DNA of 64,000 bases, taken from contig NZ_JARXYJ010000001.1 in the NCBI RefSeq assembly GCF_029894425.1, positions 6,200,001-6,264,000 of the forward strand, written 5' to 3'. The position numbers were made by a program, and so were the translations under genes. The notes below the pieces were generated by a model. That model was given only the letters and a program-made list of their open reading frames with translations, was not told the origin of the DNA and did no database searches. The stretch comes from Streptomyces sp. SAI-127 (GTDB taxonomy: Bacteria; Actinomycetota; Actinomycetes; Streptomycetales; Streptomycetaceae). This document shows positions 1-9,200 of the stretch, piece after piece; positions within the stretch are counted from its first letter, which is position 1; each line of letters opens with the position of its first letter.

Positions 1-268
1 TGCTGAGGATGAGATCTTCGACCGGCGGGTCCGGCTCGTCCCCGGGCGCCCCCGCATCAGCGGCCCGGGAACTCTCGGAGGCGAAGGCGCGCTGCTCGGC
101 GGCGAGCCGGGCGAGCTCGGCGGCCTCCGCGGCGGCCGCCTCCTGGTCGCCGCCGGGGGCTTCCCCGACGGCGCCCAGGGCCAGCCCGCTCGTCCAGTCG
201 ACCAGCGCGGCCCCCCGCGCACCCGGCAGTCGCATGGCTTCCAGCAGGCACTCGTCGATTCCCTGCAC
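1..268 (-). CDS. N-terminal part of a conserved unknown protein, possibly roadblock/LC7-like (cut by window edge)
   Basis: About 89 codons are visible, opening with MQGIDECLLEAMRLPGARG and then a region rich in Ala and Glu; the C-terminus lies beyond base 1. The GTG start at 268 is preceded by a purine-rich GGGAGGGGAG ribosome site. Codon use is typical GC3-rich Streptomyces. The opening, with LPGARGAALVDWTSGLALG, resembles small streptomycete proteins annotated as roadblock/LC7-like, but the diagnostic part of that fold is not in the window, so function is unassigned. It is separated from the upstream decarboxylase gene by about 170 bases holding a 16-bp palindrome. Confidence 0.7.
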   Translation of the reverse strand, partial: MQGIDECLLEAMRLPGARGAALVDWTSGLALGAVGEAPGGDQEAAAAEAAELARLAAEQRAFASESSRAADAGAPGDEPDPPVEDLILS

Positions 269-407
269 CGTGGCTCCCCTCCCGCCTGGGGTTCGGCTGA
301 GTGACGCCGAAACTACGCAACGTGTGCGCGAGGGGTGAGGGATCTGGCATTTTCCGGTGGAACATGCTCCGGGTGGCTAGAGTGGGTCAACTTGCCTTGT
401 TTGCAGG

Positions 408-423
408 CCCATTGATCAATGGG
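408..423. promoter_or_regulatory. Perfect 16-bp palindrome, possible operator
   Basis: CCCATTGATCAATGGG reads the same on both strands. It lies between the stop of the decarboxylase gene and the start of the leftmost gene, both on the minus strand. With no loop it is more like a dimeric repressor site than a terminator. A TTGACC hexamer follows it on the minus strand at 389-384, so it could sit just upstream of a promoter for the leftmost gene. This is inference. Confidence 0.4.
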
Positions 424-437
424 TCCGCCGCTGCGTG

Positions 438-1808
438 TCAACGGCTCCCGGGCGTGTGGAGGGTGGTGAGCGCACCGGCGTGCGCCCCTCCGGACTCGGC
501 CACGATCGAGGCGAGCGTCTGAGGATCCCGCACGGTCGCGAAGCGAGCGCCTCCCGCACGGTCGGGGACGAAGCCGTAAATGCCCGGCCGGGCCAGCGAG
601 TTGTACGCGTAGTGGTGCGCGAAGTAGTACGCGCCCGTGTCCAGCGCCGCCGCGTAGTCTCCCTGGTCGAGCAGCGGCAGCGCACGCCCCTCGGCCAGCA
701 GGTCGCCCGCGAAACAGGCGGGACCGGCGACGTCCTGCACCACCTCGGGCCCGCTCTTGGGCCGTCCCTTGCCGTCGTACGCGCTGATCCGGAGCGGCCA
801 CGACCCCGGCACGTACACCGTCCGCGTCGCCACCTGCACACCCGCGTGCGTCACCGCGACCGCCCGGCCGCCCGCGCTCTTGGCGTACTCCACCCGCGCC
901 ACGATCGTGCCGTGCTTGGCCAGCAGCGACCGCCCGAACTCGGTGACCAGCCCGTACCGCCCGTCGAACAGCCCCGGTACCGCCTCCCTGAGTGCCCGCG
1001 CGTACTCCGCGTACGTCGGTGCCGTCACCTCCGAGGCGAAGTTCACCGGCAGCCCGCCGCCGATGTCGATCGTGTCGATCTGCGGCCGCCCGATGCGCCG
1101 GTTGATCTCCTCGGCGAGCGCGTACGTCTCCGCGACCCCCTGGGCCATCAGAGGGAACGGGATGCCCTGCGAGCCGGTGTGCGCGTGCAGCCGGCTCAGC
1201 CAGGGCCGGTCGAGGTAGGCGCGCACGACCCATTCGCGCGCCCCCTCGTCCCGCAGCGCCACCCCGAACTTCGAGGTCGCCGTGGCCGTGGAGGTCGCCC
1301 CGATGGAGCCGCCTCCGACCTGCGGGTTGACCCGGATCCCGAGCGGGGAGCGGCTGACCGCCGACCTCATGAGGCCGTCGATGCGGTCCAGCTCCTGCGG
1401 GTTGTCCGCGTTGACGGCGATCCCCAGCGCCAGTGCCTCCCTGAGCTCGACCGGCGTCTTGGCGGGCGAGTCCAGGACGGTTTCGGCCGGTGCCACCCCG
1501 GCCGCCCGCGCCAGCGCGAGTTCGCCCGGGCTCGCCACCTCCGCGCCGATGCCCTCCTCGCGCAGCAGCCGCAGCACCGGCACCAGCGGAGTCGCCTTCA
1601 CCGCGAACGCGTGCAGCACCGGAGTGCCCGGCGCGGTGACCTCGGCGAAGGCCGCGCGGAGCTCCGCCGCCGACTCCCGGATCCCGGTGACGTCGAGAAG
1701 TCCGACGATGGGGGAGTCCGGCCCCAGCAGGCCCTGCTCCACGGCCGCGCGCACCGCCTCGTCCCGGCGGGCGGCCCGCCCTTCACCGGTGTTGCCGTAC
1801 TCGTCCAC
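438..1808 (-). CDS. PLP-dependent decarboxylase of the diaminopimelate/ornithine (fold III) family
   Basis: A 456-residue cytosolic protein with the two-domain plan of LysA-type decarboxylases: an N-terminal PLP barrel with the Schiff-base lysine in HAFAVKATPL (Lys72 counted from the first GTG), the HTGSQ histidine near 211 and the glycine loop DIGGGLPVNF near 249-258, then a C-terminal beta domain. It departs from true LysA at two sites: the usual EPGR motif is EFGR (291-294) and the usual CESGD is CFAGD (366-370). The catalytic-type Cys is kept but the substrate-contacting Glu is lost. The substrate is therefore probably not diaminopimelate. Two GTG codons overlap the start; the second (1808) has better spacing from AGGAG. 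It is divergent from hutU. Confidence 0.85.
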   Translation of the reverse strand: MDEYGNTGEGRAARRDEAVRAAVEQGLLGPDSPIVGLLDVTGIRESAAELRAAFAEVTAPGTPVLHAFAVKATPLVPVLRLLREEGIGAEVASPGELALARAAGVAPAETVLDSPAKTPVELREALALGIAVNADNPQELDRIDGLMRSAVSRSPLGIRVNPQVGGGSIGATSTATATSKFGVALRDEGAREWVVRAYLDRPWLSRLHAHTGSQGIPFPLMAQGVAETYALAEEINRRIGRPQIDTIDIGGGLPVNFASEVTAPTYAEYARALREAVPGLFDGRYGLVTEFGRSLLAKHGTIVARVEYAKSAGGRAVAVTHAGVQVATRTVYVPGSWPLRISAYDGKGRPKSGPEVVQDVAGPACFAGDLLAEGRALPLLDQGDYAAALDTGAYYFAHHYAYNSLARPGIYGFVPDRAGGARFATVRDPQTLASIVAESGGAHAGALTTLHTPGSR

Positions 1809-1844
1809 CACGACTCCTACTCGTCGTCCCTGCCGTCGCGCCGC

Positions 1845-1860
1845 GTTCGGATGTCCGAAC
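1845..1860. promoter_or_regulatory. Inverted repeat GTTCGG-ATGT-CCGAAC, candidate operator
   Basis: A perfect 6-bp inverted repeat with a 4-base centre sits about 40 bp upstream of the predicted -35 element of the hut operon, in the divergent region shared with the decarboxylase gene. TTCG...CGAA palindromes of this layout are common for IclR-family regulators. The regulator is not encoded in the visible neighbourhood, so its identity is inference. Confidence 0.4.
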
Positions 1861-1899
1861 GAAACATCCCTGCCCTACCGATGCTGACGCGAGAACGTA

Positions 1900-1928
1900 T
1901 TGACTAGTTCTATTCAGAAAGCAAAGAT
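1900..1928 (+). promoter_or_regulatory. Predicted hut operon promoter with overlapping palindrome
   Basis: TTGACT (1900-1905) and AAAGAT (1923-1928) are separated by 17 bases, a plausible vegetative-type promoter about 50 bp upstream of the hutU ribosome site. Inside the spacer lies a second palindrome, TTCT-ATTC-AGAA (1908-1919), placed where a bound protein would block polymerase. Confidence 0.45.
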
Positions 1929-1964
1929 GTGAATATCGACAGCAACAATCCGCAGCAGAGCCCC

Positions 1965-2058
1965 AGGAGGCAGACCATGTCAGGACCCCCGCCCCGTACG
2001 AGCGCCGCGCGGTACGGAACTGAGCGCCCTGGGATGGCAGCAGGAAGCCGCCCTGCGG
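1965..2058 (+). other. hutU: Original hutU start region, displaced by an apparent one-base frameshift
   Basis: A strong AGGAGG site (1965-1970) is followed six bases later by ATG at 1977, but that ATG is out of frame with hutU. Dropping one C from the C5 run at 1986-1990 makes the reading frame continuous: it then encodes [19 protein letters not shown] and runs directly into the known hutU frame. The usual urocanase N-terminus is therefore present but shifted. Either the base is a homopolymer sequencing error, or this strain makes a shortened enzyme from 2059 or none at all. Confidence 0.75.
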
Positions 2059-3642
2059 ATGCTCCAGAACAACCTCGACCCCGAGGTCGCCGAGCACCCC
2101 GACAAGCTCGTCGTCTACGGCGGCACCGGCAAGGCCGCCCGCGACTGGCGCTCCTTCGACGCCATGGTCCGCACGCTGCGCACCCTCAAGCAGGACGAGA
2201 CCATGCTGGTCCAGTCCGGCCGCCCCGTCGGTGTCATGCAGACCCACGAGTGGGCCCCGCGCGTCCTGATCGCCAACTCCAACCTGGTGGGCGACTGGGC
2301 GAACTGGGAGGAGTTCCGGCGCCTGGAGCAGCTGGGCCTGACCATGTACGGCCAGATGACCGCCGGCTCCTGGATCTACATCGGCACCCAGGGCATCCTC
2401 CAGGGCACCTACGAGACCTTCGCCGCCGTCGCCGCCAAGAAGTTCGGCGGCACCCTCGCCGGGACGATCACGCTGACGGCCGGTCTGGGCGGGATGGGCG
2501 GCGCCCAGCCGCTGGCCGTCACCATGAACGACGGCGTCGCGATCTGCATCGACGTCGACCCGCGCGCGATCGAGCGCCGTATCGAGCACCGGTACCTCGA
2601 CGTCAGGGCCGACAGCCTGGAGCACGCCCTCCAGCTCGCGGTCGAGGCCCGGGACGCCCGCCGCCCGCTCTCCATCGGTCTGCTGGGCAACGCGGCCGAG
2701 CTGCTGCCGCGCATGCTCGCCGAGGGCGCGCCCGTCGACATCGTCACCGACCAGACCTCGGCCCACGACCCGCTGGCGTATCTGCCGGTGGGGGTCGCCT
2801 TCGAGGACATGGCCGACGCCGCCGCCAAGGACCCGGCCGGGTTCACCGTGCGCGCCCGTGAGTCGATGGCCCGGCACGTCGAGGCCATGGTCGGCTTCAT
2901 GGACGCCGGCGCCGAGGTCTTCGACTACGGCAACTCGATCCGGGGCGAGGCCCAACTCGCCGGGTACGACCGGGCGTTCGCCTTCCCCGGGTTCGTCCCC
3001 GCCTACATCCGGCCGCTGTTCTGCGAGGGCAAGGGACCCTTCCGCTGGGCCGCGCTGTCCGGTGAGGCGTCCGACATCGCCAAGACCGACAAGGCGATCC
3101 TGGAACTGTTCCCCGAGAACGAGTCCCTCGCCCGCTGGATCAAGATGGCGGGAGAGCGGGTCCACTTCCAGGGCCTGCCCGCGCGTATCTGCTGGCTCGG
3201 CTACGGCGAGCGGGACAAGGCCGGGGACCGGTTCAACGACATGGTGGCGAGCGGAGAGCTGGCGGCGCCGCTGGCGATCGGGCGGGATCACCTGGACGCC
3301 GGGTCCGTCGCCTCCCCGTACCGCGAGACCGAGGCCATGCTCGACGGATCCGACGCGATCGCCGACTGGCCGCTGCTGAACGCGATGGTCAACGTGGCTT
3401 CGGGCGCGTCCTGGGTCTCCCTTCACCACGGCGGTGGCGTGGGGATGGGTCGGTCCATCCACGCCGGGCAGGTCACGGTGGCCGACGGCACGAAGCTGGG
3501 CGGGGAGAAGGTCCGGCGGGTGCTGACGAACGACCCGGGCATGGGTGTCATCCGGCACGTGGACGCGGGATACGACATCGCCGAGTCCGTCGCCGACGAG
3601 CGGGGTGTGCGGGTGCCGATGCGTGAAGGTGATTCGGCGTGA
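2059..3642 (+). CDS. hutU: Urocanate hydratase (open frame; natural N-terminus frameshifted)
   Basis: Urocanase converts urocanate to 4-imidazolone-5-propionate, the second step of histidine degradation, using tightly bound NAD+ in the cytosol. The frame has [26 protein letters not shown], the NAD-binding stretch [12 protein letters not shown] near 143-154, and the active-site cysteine in [11 protein letters not shown] (Cys378 from this Met). The open frame gives 527 residues; adding the 27 residues encoded upstream in the shifted frame restores the roughly 555 usual for the family. The Met at 2059 has no ribosome site of its own, so the real start is probably ATG 1977 if the extra C is an artefact. 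First gene of the operon; its stop overlaps the next start. Confidence 0.93.
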   Translation: MLQNNLDPEVAEHPDKLVVYGGTGKAARDWRSFDAMVRTLRTLKQDETMLVQSGRPVGVMQTHEWAPRVLIANSNLVGDWANWEEFRRLEQLGLTMYGQMTAGSWIYIGTQGILQGTYETFAAVAAKKFGGTLAGTITLTAGLGGMGGAQPLAVTMNDGVAICIDVDPRAIERRIEHRYLDVRADSLEHALQLAVEARDARRPLSIGLLGNAAELLPRMLAEGAPVDIVTDQTSAHDPLAYLPVGVAFEDMADAAAKDPAGFTVRARESMARHVEAMVGFMDAGAEVFDYGNSIRGEAQLAGYDRAFAFPGFVPAYIRPLFCEGKGPFRWAALSGEASDIAKTDKAILELFPENESLARWIKMAGERVHFQGLPARICWLGYGERDKAGDRFNDMVASGELAAPLAIGRDHLDAGSVASPYRETEAMLDGSDAIADWPLLNAMVNVASGASWVSLHHGGGVGMGRSIHAGQVTVADGTKLGGEKVRRVLTNDPGMGVIRHVDAGYDIAESVADERGVRVPMREGDSA

Positions 3643-4928
3643 CGGAGCGCGGCACCTCCGGAACAGTCCAGAGCCACGGCCCCGCCGGAACGGTCCGGAG
3701 CCACGGCACCGCCTCCTTCCAGGAGATGTGGCGTGAACTGCGCCCCATCGGCCGGCACCCCGACTCCCACGGCTACCGGCGCTTCGCCTGGACCGGGGCC
3801 GACACCGAGTGCCGGGCCTGGTTCAAGGAGCAGGCCGAAGCCCGCGGACTGACCTACGAGGTCGACCGGAACGGCAACCAGTGGGCCTGGCTGGGGGACC
3901 CCGCCCAAGGGGACGCCGTCGTCACCGGGTCGCACCTCGACTCCGTGCCCGACGGGGGCGCCTTCGACGGGCCCCTCGGAGTCGTGTCCTCCTTCGCCGC
4001 GCTCGATGAACTGCGCGCTCGGCAGGCCGAGTTCACCAAGCCCCTCGCCATCGTCAACTTCGGGGACGAGGAGGGCGCCCGGTTCGGGCTCGCGTGTGTC
4101 GGGTCCCGGCTCACCGCAGGGCAGCTCACCGTCGAGCAGGCGCACCGGCTGACCGACGGGGAGGGGGTCACGCTCCCGCGGGCCATGGAAGCCGCCGGAC
4201 ACGACCCCGACGGCATCGGAGCCGACCCGCAACGGCTCGCCCGCATCGGCGCCTTCGTCGAGCTGCACGTCGAGCAGGGACGGTCGCTGGACCTCTCCGG
4301 CGACCGGGTCGGCATCGCCAGCGCCATCTGGCCGCACGGCCGTTGGCGGTTCGACTTCCGGGGCGAGGCCAACCACGCCGGCACCACCCGCCTCGTGGAC
4401 CGGCGCGACCCCATGCTGTCCTACGCCGAGACCGTGCTCGCCGCCCGCCGCGAGGCCGAACTCGCCGGTGCCGTCGCCACCTTCGGCAAGATCGCCGTCG
4501 AGCCCAACGGCGTCAACGCCATCCCCTCCCTGGTGCGCGGCTGGCTCGACTCCCGTGCCGCCGACCAGGAGAGCCTCGACCAGGTGGTCGGCGGGATCGA
4601 GAAGGCCGCCAGGGAGTACGCGCAGGCGCACGGCATCGCCCTCGACGTCGTCCGGGAGTCCTTCACACCCGTCGTCGAGTTCGACCACGCCCTGCGCGAC
4701 GAACTCGCCCGCATCCTGGGCACCGGCGCCGGTCTCAAGGTGCCCGTCCTGGGTACCGGCGCCGGACACGACGCCGGGATCCTCTCCGGGAGCATCCCGA
4801 CCGCCATGCTGTTCGTGCGCAATCCCACGGGCGTCTCGCACTCCCCGGCGGAATCCGCCGCCGAGGACGACTGCGTGGCCGGGGTCCTCGCGCTCGCCGA
4901 CGTACTGGAAGGGCTGGCCTGCAGGTGA
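3639..4928 (+). CDS. M20-family amidohydrolase (allantoate / N-carbamoyl-amino-acid hydrolase type)
   Basis: A 429-residue dinuclear-metal hydrolase. Visible motifs are [15 protein letters not shown] (His99, Asp101, Asp110), the DEE triad in [10 protein letters not shown] (143-145, general-base Glu), [16 protein letters not shown] and [11 protein letters not shown], the pattern of the AllC/HyuC/AmaB branch. It overlaps hutU and hutF by GTGA at both ends, so it is translationally coupled into the hut operon. Since no HutG-type deformylase is present, it may hydrolyse N-formylglutamate to formate and glutamate; related carbamoylases accept N-formyl amino acids. The first 24 residues contain a doubled GTV-SHG-AGT unit, encoded by two similar 30-base segments; an alternative Met lies at 3726. 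Confidence 0.88.
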   Translation: MTERGTSGTVQSHGPAGTVRSHGTASFQEMWRELRPIGRHPDSHGYRRFAWTGADTECRAWFKEQAEARGLTYEVDRNGNQWAWLGDPAQGDAVVTGSHLDSVPDGGAFDGPLGVVSSFAALDELRARQAEFTKPLAIVNFGDEEGARFGLACVGSRLTAGQLTVEQAHRLTDGEGVTLPRAMEAAGHDPDGIGADPQRLARIGAFVELHVEQGRSLDLSGDRVGIASAIWPHGRWRFDFRGEANHAGTTRLVDRRDPMLSYAETVLAARREAELAGAVATFGKIAVEPNGVNAIPSLVRGWLDSRAADQESLDQVVGGIEKAAREYAQAHGIALDVVRESFTPVVEFDHALRDELARILGTGAGLKVPVLGTGAGHDAGILSGSIPTAMLFVRNPTGVSHSPAESAAEDDCVAGVLALADVLEGLACR

Positions 4929-6262
4929 CACCGAAGACCTACTGGCTGGAGCACGCCTGGCTCGACACCCACGTCGAGCCGGGGGTGGCCGTGGACGTGG
5001 AGGGCGGCCGCGTCGCCGCCGTCCGCACGGACGCCGACACCCCGCCCCCCGGCGCCGAGGTCCTGCGCGGACTGACGCTCCCGGGCCTGGCGAACACCCA
5101 CTCGCACGCCTTCCACCGGGCCCTGCGCGGCACCGTCCAGGTCGGCTCCGGAACCTTCTGGACCTGGCGCGAGGTCATGTACTCGGTCGCCGACAGGCTG
5201 ACCCCGCAGACGTACCACGCGCTCGCCCGTGCCGTGTACGCGGAGATGGCACTGGCGGGCGTGACGGCGGTCGGCGAGTTCCACTATCTGCACCACGCCC
5301 CCGGCGGCACTCCGTACGCCGACCCCAACGCCATGGGCGAGGCCCTGATCGAGGCCGCCGCCGAAGCCGGTATCCGTATCACCCTCCTCGACACCGCCTA
5401 TCTCTCCTCCGGCTTCGGACAGCCGCCCACCACCCACCAGCTCCGCTTCTCCGACGGAAGCGCGGACGCCTGGGCCGAACGCTGTTCAGTTCTCAAGGAC
5501 CGGGATCACGCGAGGATCGGCGCGGCGATCCACTCCGTACGGGCCGTGCCCGCCGGCCAGTTGGCGACCGTGGCCCGCTGGGCCGAGGAACGCCGGGCCC
5601 CGCTCCATGTGCACCTGTCCGAGCAGACCGCCGAGAACGACGCGTGCCGTGAGGCCCACGGGTGCACGCCCACCGAACTGCTCGCCGAGCACGGTGTCCT
5701 CGGGCCGCGCACCACCGGCGTCCACAACACCCACCTCACCGACCAGGACATCGCCCTGATCGGCGACAGCGGCACCGGCACCTGCATGTGCCCGACGACG
5801 GAACGGGACCTGGCCGACGGCATCGGACCCGCGGTCGCCCTGCAGCGCAAGGGCTCACCGCTCTCCCTCGGCTCCGACAGCCACGCCGTCATCGACCTGC
5901 TCGAAGAGGCCCGCGCGATGGAGCTGAACGAGCGCCTGCGCACCCGCAGGCGAGGTCACTGGACGGCGGCGGCCCTCTTGCGGGCGGCCTCGGCCGACGG
6001 CCACGCGGCCCTCGGCTGGGACGGCGCCGGGACCCTGGAGCCCGGCGCGCTCGCCGACTTCACCACCATCGCCCTCGACTCGGTCAGGACGGCAGGGCCG
6101 CTTCCGCGGCTCGGGGCCGAGACGGCCGTATTCGCCGCGTCGGCAGCAGACGTGTCGCACACGGTCGTGGGAGGCCGGCACGTCGTACGGGACGGGGTCC
6201 ACGCGCTCGTGCCGGATGTGCCGGGAGCCCTCGCGGACGCCGTCGCAGCGCTGCACGGATGA
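4925..6262 (+). CDS. hutF: Formimidoylglutamate deiminase
   Basis: This 445-residue amidohydrolase-superfamily enzyme releases ammonia from N-formimino-L-glutamate to give N-formylglutamate, the third step of the five-enzyme hut branch. The TIM-barrel metal motif is [12 protein letters not shown] (His59, His61), followed by the family signature [11 protein letters not shown]. Further metal and catalytic positions are visible in [11 protein letters not shown] and [16 protein letters not shown], and [13 protein letters not shown] is typical of HutF. The GTG start at 4925 overlaps the preceding stop by GTGA. It precedes hutI by about 70 bases. Confidence 0.92.
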   Translation: MTPKTYWLEHAWLDTHVEPGVAVDVEGGRVAAVRTDADTPPPGAEVLRGLTLPGLANTHSHAFHRALRGTVQVGSGTFWTWREVMYSVADRLTPQTYHALARAVYAEMALAGVTAVGEFHYLHHAPGGTPYADPNAMGEALIEAAAEAGIRITLLDTAYLSSGFGQPPTTHQLRFSDGSADAWAERCSVLKDRDHARIGAAIHSVRAVPAGQLATVARWAEERRAPLHVHLSEQTAENDACREAHGCTPTELLAEHGVLGPRTTGVHNTHLTDQDIALIGDSGTGTCMCPTTERDLADGIGPAVALQRKGSPLSLGSDSHAVIDLLEEARAMELNERLRTRRRGHWTAAALLRAASADGHAALGWDGAGTLEPGALADFTTIALDSVRTAGPLPRLGAETAVFAASAADVSHTVVGGRHVVRDGVHALVPDVPGALADAVAALHG

Positions 6263-6333
6263 CCCCGGGCCGCCCGCCCCCGCGGCCGGCCCCCGAACCC
6301 GCCCCCACCGCCGACCAGGCCACCGAGGACGCC

Positions 6334-7548
6334 ATGAGCAACGCGACGACCGTCAGCCCCGCCCACTCCGCGAGCACCGCAAGCACGCTCATCACCAACA
6401 TCGCCGCCCTGGTCACCAATGACCCCTCCCTCGGTGACGGATCCCCCCTTGGACTGATCCAGGACGCGGCCGTCGTCATCGAGGGCGACCGCGTCGTGTG
6501 GACCGGTGATCAAAGCAAAGCACCCGCCACTGACAATCGGGTCGACGCGGACGGCCGGGCGGTCCTCCCCGGCTTCGTCGACTCCCACAGCCACCTCGTC
6601 TTCGCGGGCGACCGCACGCAGGAGTTCAACGCCCGCATGTCGGGGCGGGCCTACAGCGCGGGCGGCATCCGTACGACGGTCGCCGCGACCCGCGCGGCCA
6701 CGGACGCAGAACTGGAGGCGGGCCTCACCCGATACCTCGCCGAGGCCCTGCGCCAGGGCACGACGACCTTCGAGACCAAGTCCGGCTACGGCCTGACGGT
6801 CGAGGACGAGGCGAGGGCCCTGCGCATCGCCGCCGCCCACACCGACGAGGTCACCTACCTCGGTGCCCACATCGTGTCGCCGGACTACACGGACGACCCG
6901 GCGGGCTATGTCTCCCTCGTCACCGGCGAGATGCTCGACGCCTGCGCCCCGTACGCCCGTTGGATCGACGTCTTCTGCGAGAAGGGCGCCTTCGACGGCG
7001 ACCAGGCCCGCGCGATCCTCACGGCGGGCAGGGCGAAGGGCCTGCACCCCCGCATCCACGCCAACCAGCTCTCCTACGGCCCCGGCGTACAGCTGGCCGT
7101 CGAGCTGGACGCGGCCAGTGCCGACCACTGCACCCACCTCACCGCCGAGGACGTGGACGCCCTGGCGAACAGCCGTACGGTCGCCACGCTCCTCCCCGGC
7201 GCGGAGTTCTCCACGCGCGCCGAGTGGCCGAACGCCCGCCGTCTCCTGGACGCGGGTGTCACCGTCGCCCTGTCCACGGACTGCAATCCGGGCTCCTCCT
7301 TCACCTCCTCGGTGCCCTTCTGCATCGCCCTCGCGGTACGCGACATGCGGATGACGCCGGACGAGGCCGTCTGGTCGGCCACGGCGGGCGGAGCGGCCGC
7401 CCTCCGCCGCGAGGACATCGGCCGTCTCACTCCCGGCGCCTACGCCGACCTGATCCTCCTGGACGCCCCGAGCCACGTACACCTGGCGTACCGGCCGGGG
7501 GTGCCGCTGGTCAGCGGGGTGTGGCGGCGCGGCGCACGCGTGGCCTGA
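6334..7548 (+). CDS. hutI: Imidazolonepropionase
   Basis: A 404-residue amidohydrolase that opens the imidazolone ring of 4-imidazolone-5-propionate to give formiminoglutamate, acting between HutU and HutF. Motifs are the metal pair [13 protein letters not shown] (His85, His87), the substrate loop [28 protein letters not shown] and [14 protein letters not shown] 6334 is chosen because GAGGA lies 5 bases upstream and the family N-terminus matches; upstream in-frame codons read as Pro/Arg-rich noise. It is the last gene of the hut operon and ends against a convergent gene with a short hairpin between. Confidence 0.93.
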   Translation: MSNATTVSPAHSASTASTLITNIAALVTNDPSLGDGSPLGLIQDAAVVIEGDRVVWTGDQSKAPATDNRVDADGRAVLPGFVDSHSHLVFAGDRTQEFNARMSGRAYSAGGIRTTVAATRAATDAELEAGLTRYLAEALRQGTTTFETKSGYGLTVEDEARALRIAAAHTDEVTYLGAHIVSPDYTDDPAGYVSLVTGEMLDACAPYARWIDVFCEKGAFDGDQARAILTAGRAKGLHPRIHANQLSYGPGVQLAVELDAASADHCTHLTAEDVDALANSRTVATLLPGAEFSTRAEWPNARRLLDAGVTVALSTDCNPGSSFTSSVPFCIALAVRDMRMTPDEAVWSATAGGAAALRREDIGRLTPGAYADLILLDAPSHVHLAYRPGVPLVSGVWRRGARVA

Positions 7549-7567
7549 GCCGGCCGCACGGGCCGGC
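7549..7567. terminator. Short GC hairpin between convergent genes
   Basis: GCCGGCC-GCACG-GGCCGGC forms a 7-bp stem in the 27-base gap between the hutI stop and the stop of the opposing gene. There is no T-run, as usual in Streptomyces. It could act in both directions. Confidence 0.5.
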
Positions 7568-7575
7568 CGCGACGA

Positions 7576-9090
7576 TCACGCTGCCCCCGCCCGCCACCGC
7601 TGCCCCGCGCCCCCGGTCAGCGGCTCCAGTGAGACACCGTCCCCGCCCCCGGGTGTCAGCCCCGTCGCGATGGCGATCGCCGGGCGGATCACCCCGTCGG
7701 GGTCGACCGTGAAGCGGAGGTTGTCGCCGTTGTCGCCCTCGACCGAGTCGCAGGACCAGATGCCGAGGCCCTTGTCGACGTCGCCGCGGCTGTCGAGGCA
7801 GAAGTCGGGGTCGGCGGCGGACTGGAGCACACCCCGGCCGGAGTCGACGCGCCAGCGTTGGGAGCTGGCCGAGGAGCAGGGGGCCGTGACGACGTCCGTG
7901 CCGTTGCCGAAGTCGCCGGCGACGTCCAGGCAGCGGGCCGTGGAGACGTTGACCACCTGGGCGTAGGAGCCGCCCGGCGGGCGGAACGGGGGCGGGCTCG
8001 TCCTCCGGGGCGGGGCCGAACTCTTTGTGGCGGAAGGGGACGCAGAGGGGGACGGCGGTCTGCTGGTCGAGGAAGGCGAGGGCGAGACCGTCGTCGTCAC
8101 CGTCACCTGCGGTGGGCCGGGCAGCGCCCCGCCCGCTGAAGCCGAGGCCGAGGCCGGAACCGAGGCCGACGCGTCGGTCGGAGAGTCACCGCCCTGTGCC
8201 ACCAGGAACAGCAACAGCGGCGCGAGAGCCACCCCCAGCGCCGCCGAGGCCAGGACGAGCCGACGCGGGCGTGGCCAGGTGCCGGACGGCGTACGGGACC
8301 CCGCCCGCGGTCGCGCCTCCGGCTCGGCCGTGCTCCGCCCCACGTACGCGGTCCCGCCCCACGGCAGCAGCCCCTCCGCCAGCGCCGACCGCGGAGCGTC
8401 CCGTAAGGCGCACTGCTCCTCGTGGGCCGCGGTGCAGTGCGGGCAGCGGACCATGTGGGCGTGCAGGTCGGTGCTGGCGCGGGGACTGACCGGACGTACG
8501 GACTCCTCGATGAGGCGGCGGAAGTCCGCGCAGCGGGAGTCGTCCGAGGCGGCGAGGCGCAGCCTCAGACAGGTCCGGGCCAGGGACTGCAGGGCCCCCT
8601 CCATGCCGTAGACCACGTCCTCGCGGGTCAGGCCCAGGTGGTCGGCGGTGCGGGCTTCCGGCTCGGCCTCCACCAGGCCGTACCAGACGAGGCCCTGGGT
8701 GCGGGCCGGCAGGGACTCGAAGGCGGTGAGCACGGGCGGCACCGGGCCACCGGGCCCCGCCGTGTTCAGGAGCAGCAGGACGCTCGGGTCCAGGCCCGCC
8801 GCCCGCTCGTCCCCGGCCCACGCCGCCGCCGAGCGGGCCGTCAGCAGCAGGAGCCGGTGGCGCCACGGGACACCCGGGTCGACCCCGCGGGCCGTCTCCC
8901 GGGCCGCGAGGGTGAAGGTCTGCGCGGTCAGCTGCCGTGCGGCGCTCTCACCGGCCGTGCAGAGGCGGGCGTAGGCCAGGACCGAGGGCTGGTGGCGGGC
9001 GCGGAGCTCCAGCAGGGCCGCGTACGCCGTGACCGTGTCGGCGCGCAGCAGCTCCGTGAGCCGGGCGTCGGACGCCCCGTCGGGGGTCAT
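7576..9090 (-). CDS. ECF-sigma-like protein fused to anti-sigma zinc finger, membrane helix and ricin-B lectin domain
   Basis: A 504-residue multi-domain protein. Residues about 20-65 (AYAALLELRARHQPSVLAYAR) look like sigma region 2 and about 122-178 (FESLPARTQ...LGLTREDVV) like sigma region 4. Next comes a ZAS-type motif, HMVRCPHC (His212, Cys216, Cys219), a single membrane helix near 279-297, a long Ser/Pro/Thr linker, and a ricin-type beta-trefoil (about 376-504) with SQRW and QRW repeats. The orientation would put sigma and zinc finger in the cytosol and the lectin outside, suggesting a membrane-held transcription factor that senses sugars. ATG 9090 is preferred over GTG 9096 because GGAGGAGG is well spaced only from the ATG. 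It may belong to the ECF groups with C-terminal anti-sigma extensions. Confidence 0.85.
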   Translation of the reverse strand: MTPDGASDARLTELLRADTVTAYAALLELRARHQPSVLAYARLCTAGESAARQLTAQTFTLAARETARGVDPGVPWRHRLLLLTARSAAAWAGDERAAGLDPSVLLLLNTAGPGGPVPPVLTAFESLPARTQGLVWYGLVEAEPEARTADHLGLTREDVVYGMEGALQSLARTCLRLRLAASDDSRCADFRRLIEESVRPVSPRASTDLHAHMVRCPHCTAAHEEQCALRDAPRSALAEGLLPWGGTAYVGRSTAEPEARPRAGSRTPSGTWPRPRRLVLASAALGVALAPLLLFLVAQGGDSPTDASASVPASASASAGGALPGPPQVTVTTTVSPSPSSTSRPPSPSASPSATKSSAPPRRTSPPPFRPPGGSYAQVVNVSTARCLDVAGDFGNGTDVVTAPCSSASSQRWRVDSGRGVLQSAADPDFCLDSRGDVDKGLGIWSCDSVEGDNGDNLRFTVDPDGVIRPAIAIATGLTPGGGDGVSLEPLTGGAGQRWRAGAA

Positions 9091-9200
9091 GCGCACCCTC
9101 CTCCCGACGTACCGGCCAGTCTGTGAGGGACCATAGTGGGGGAAGTGAACCGCTGGGGAAAGGGTTTCTCCGAGTAACCACGAGCCACCCCGAACGCACG

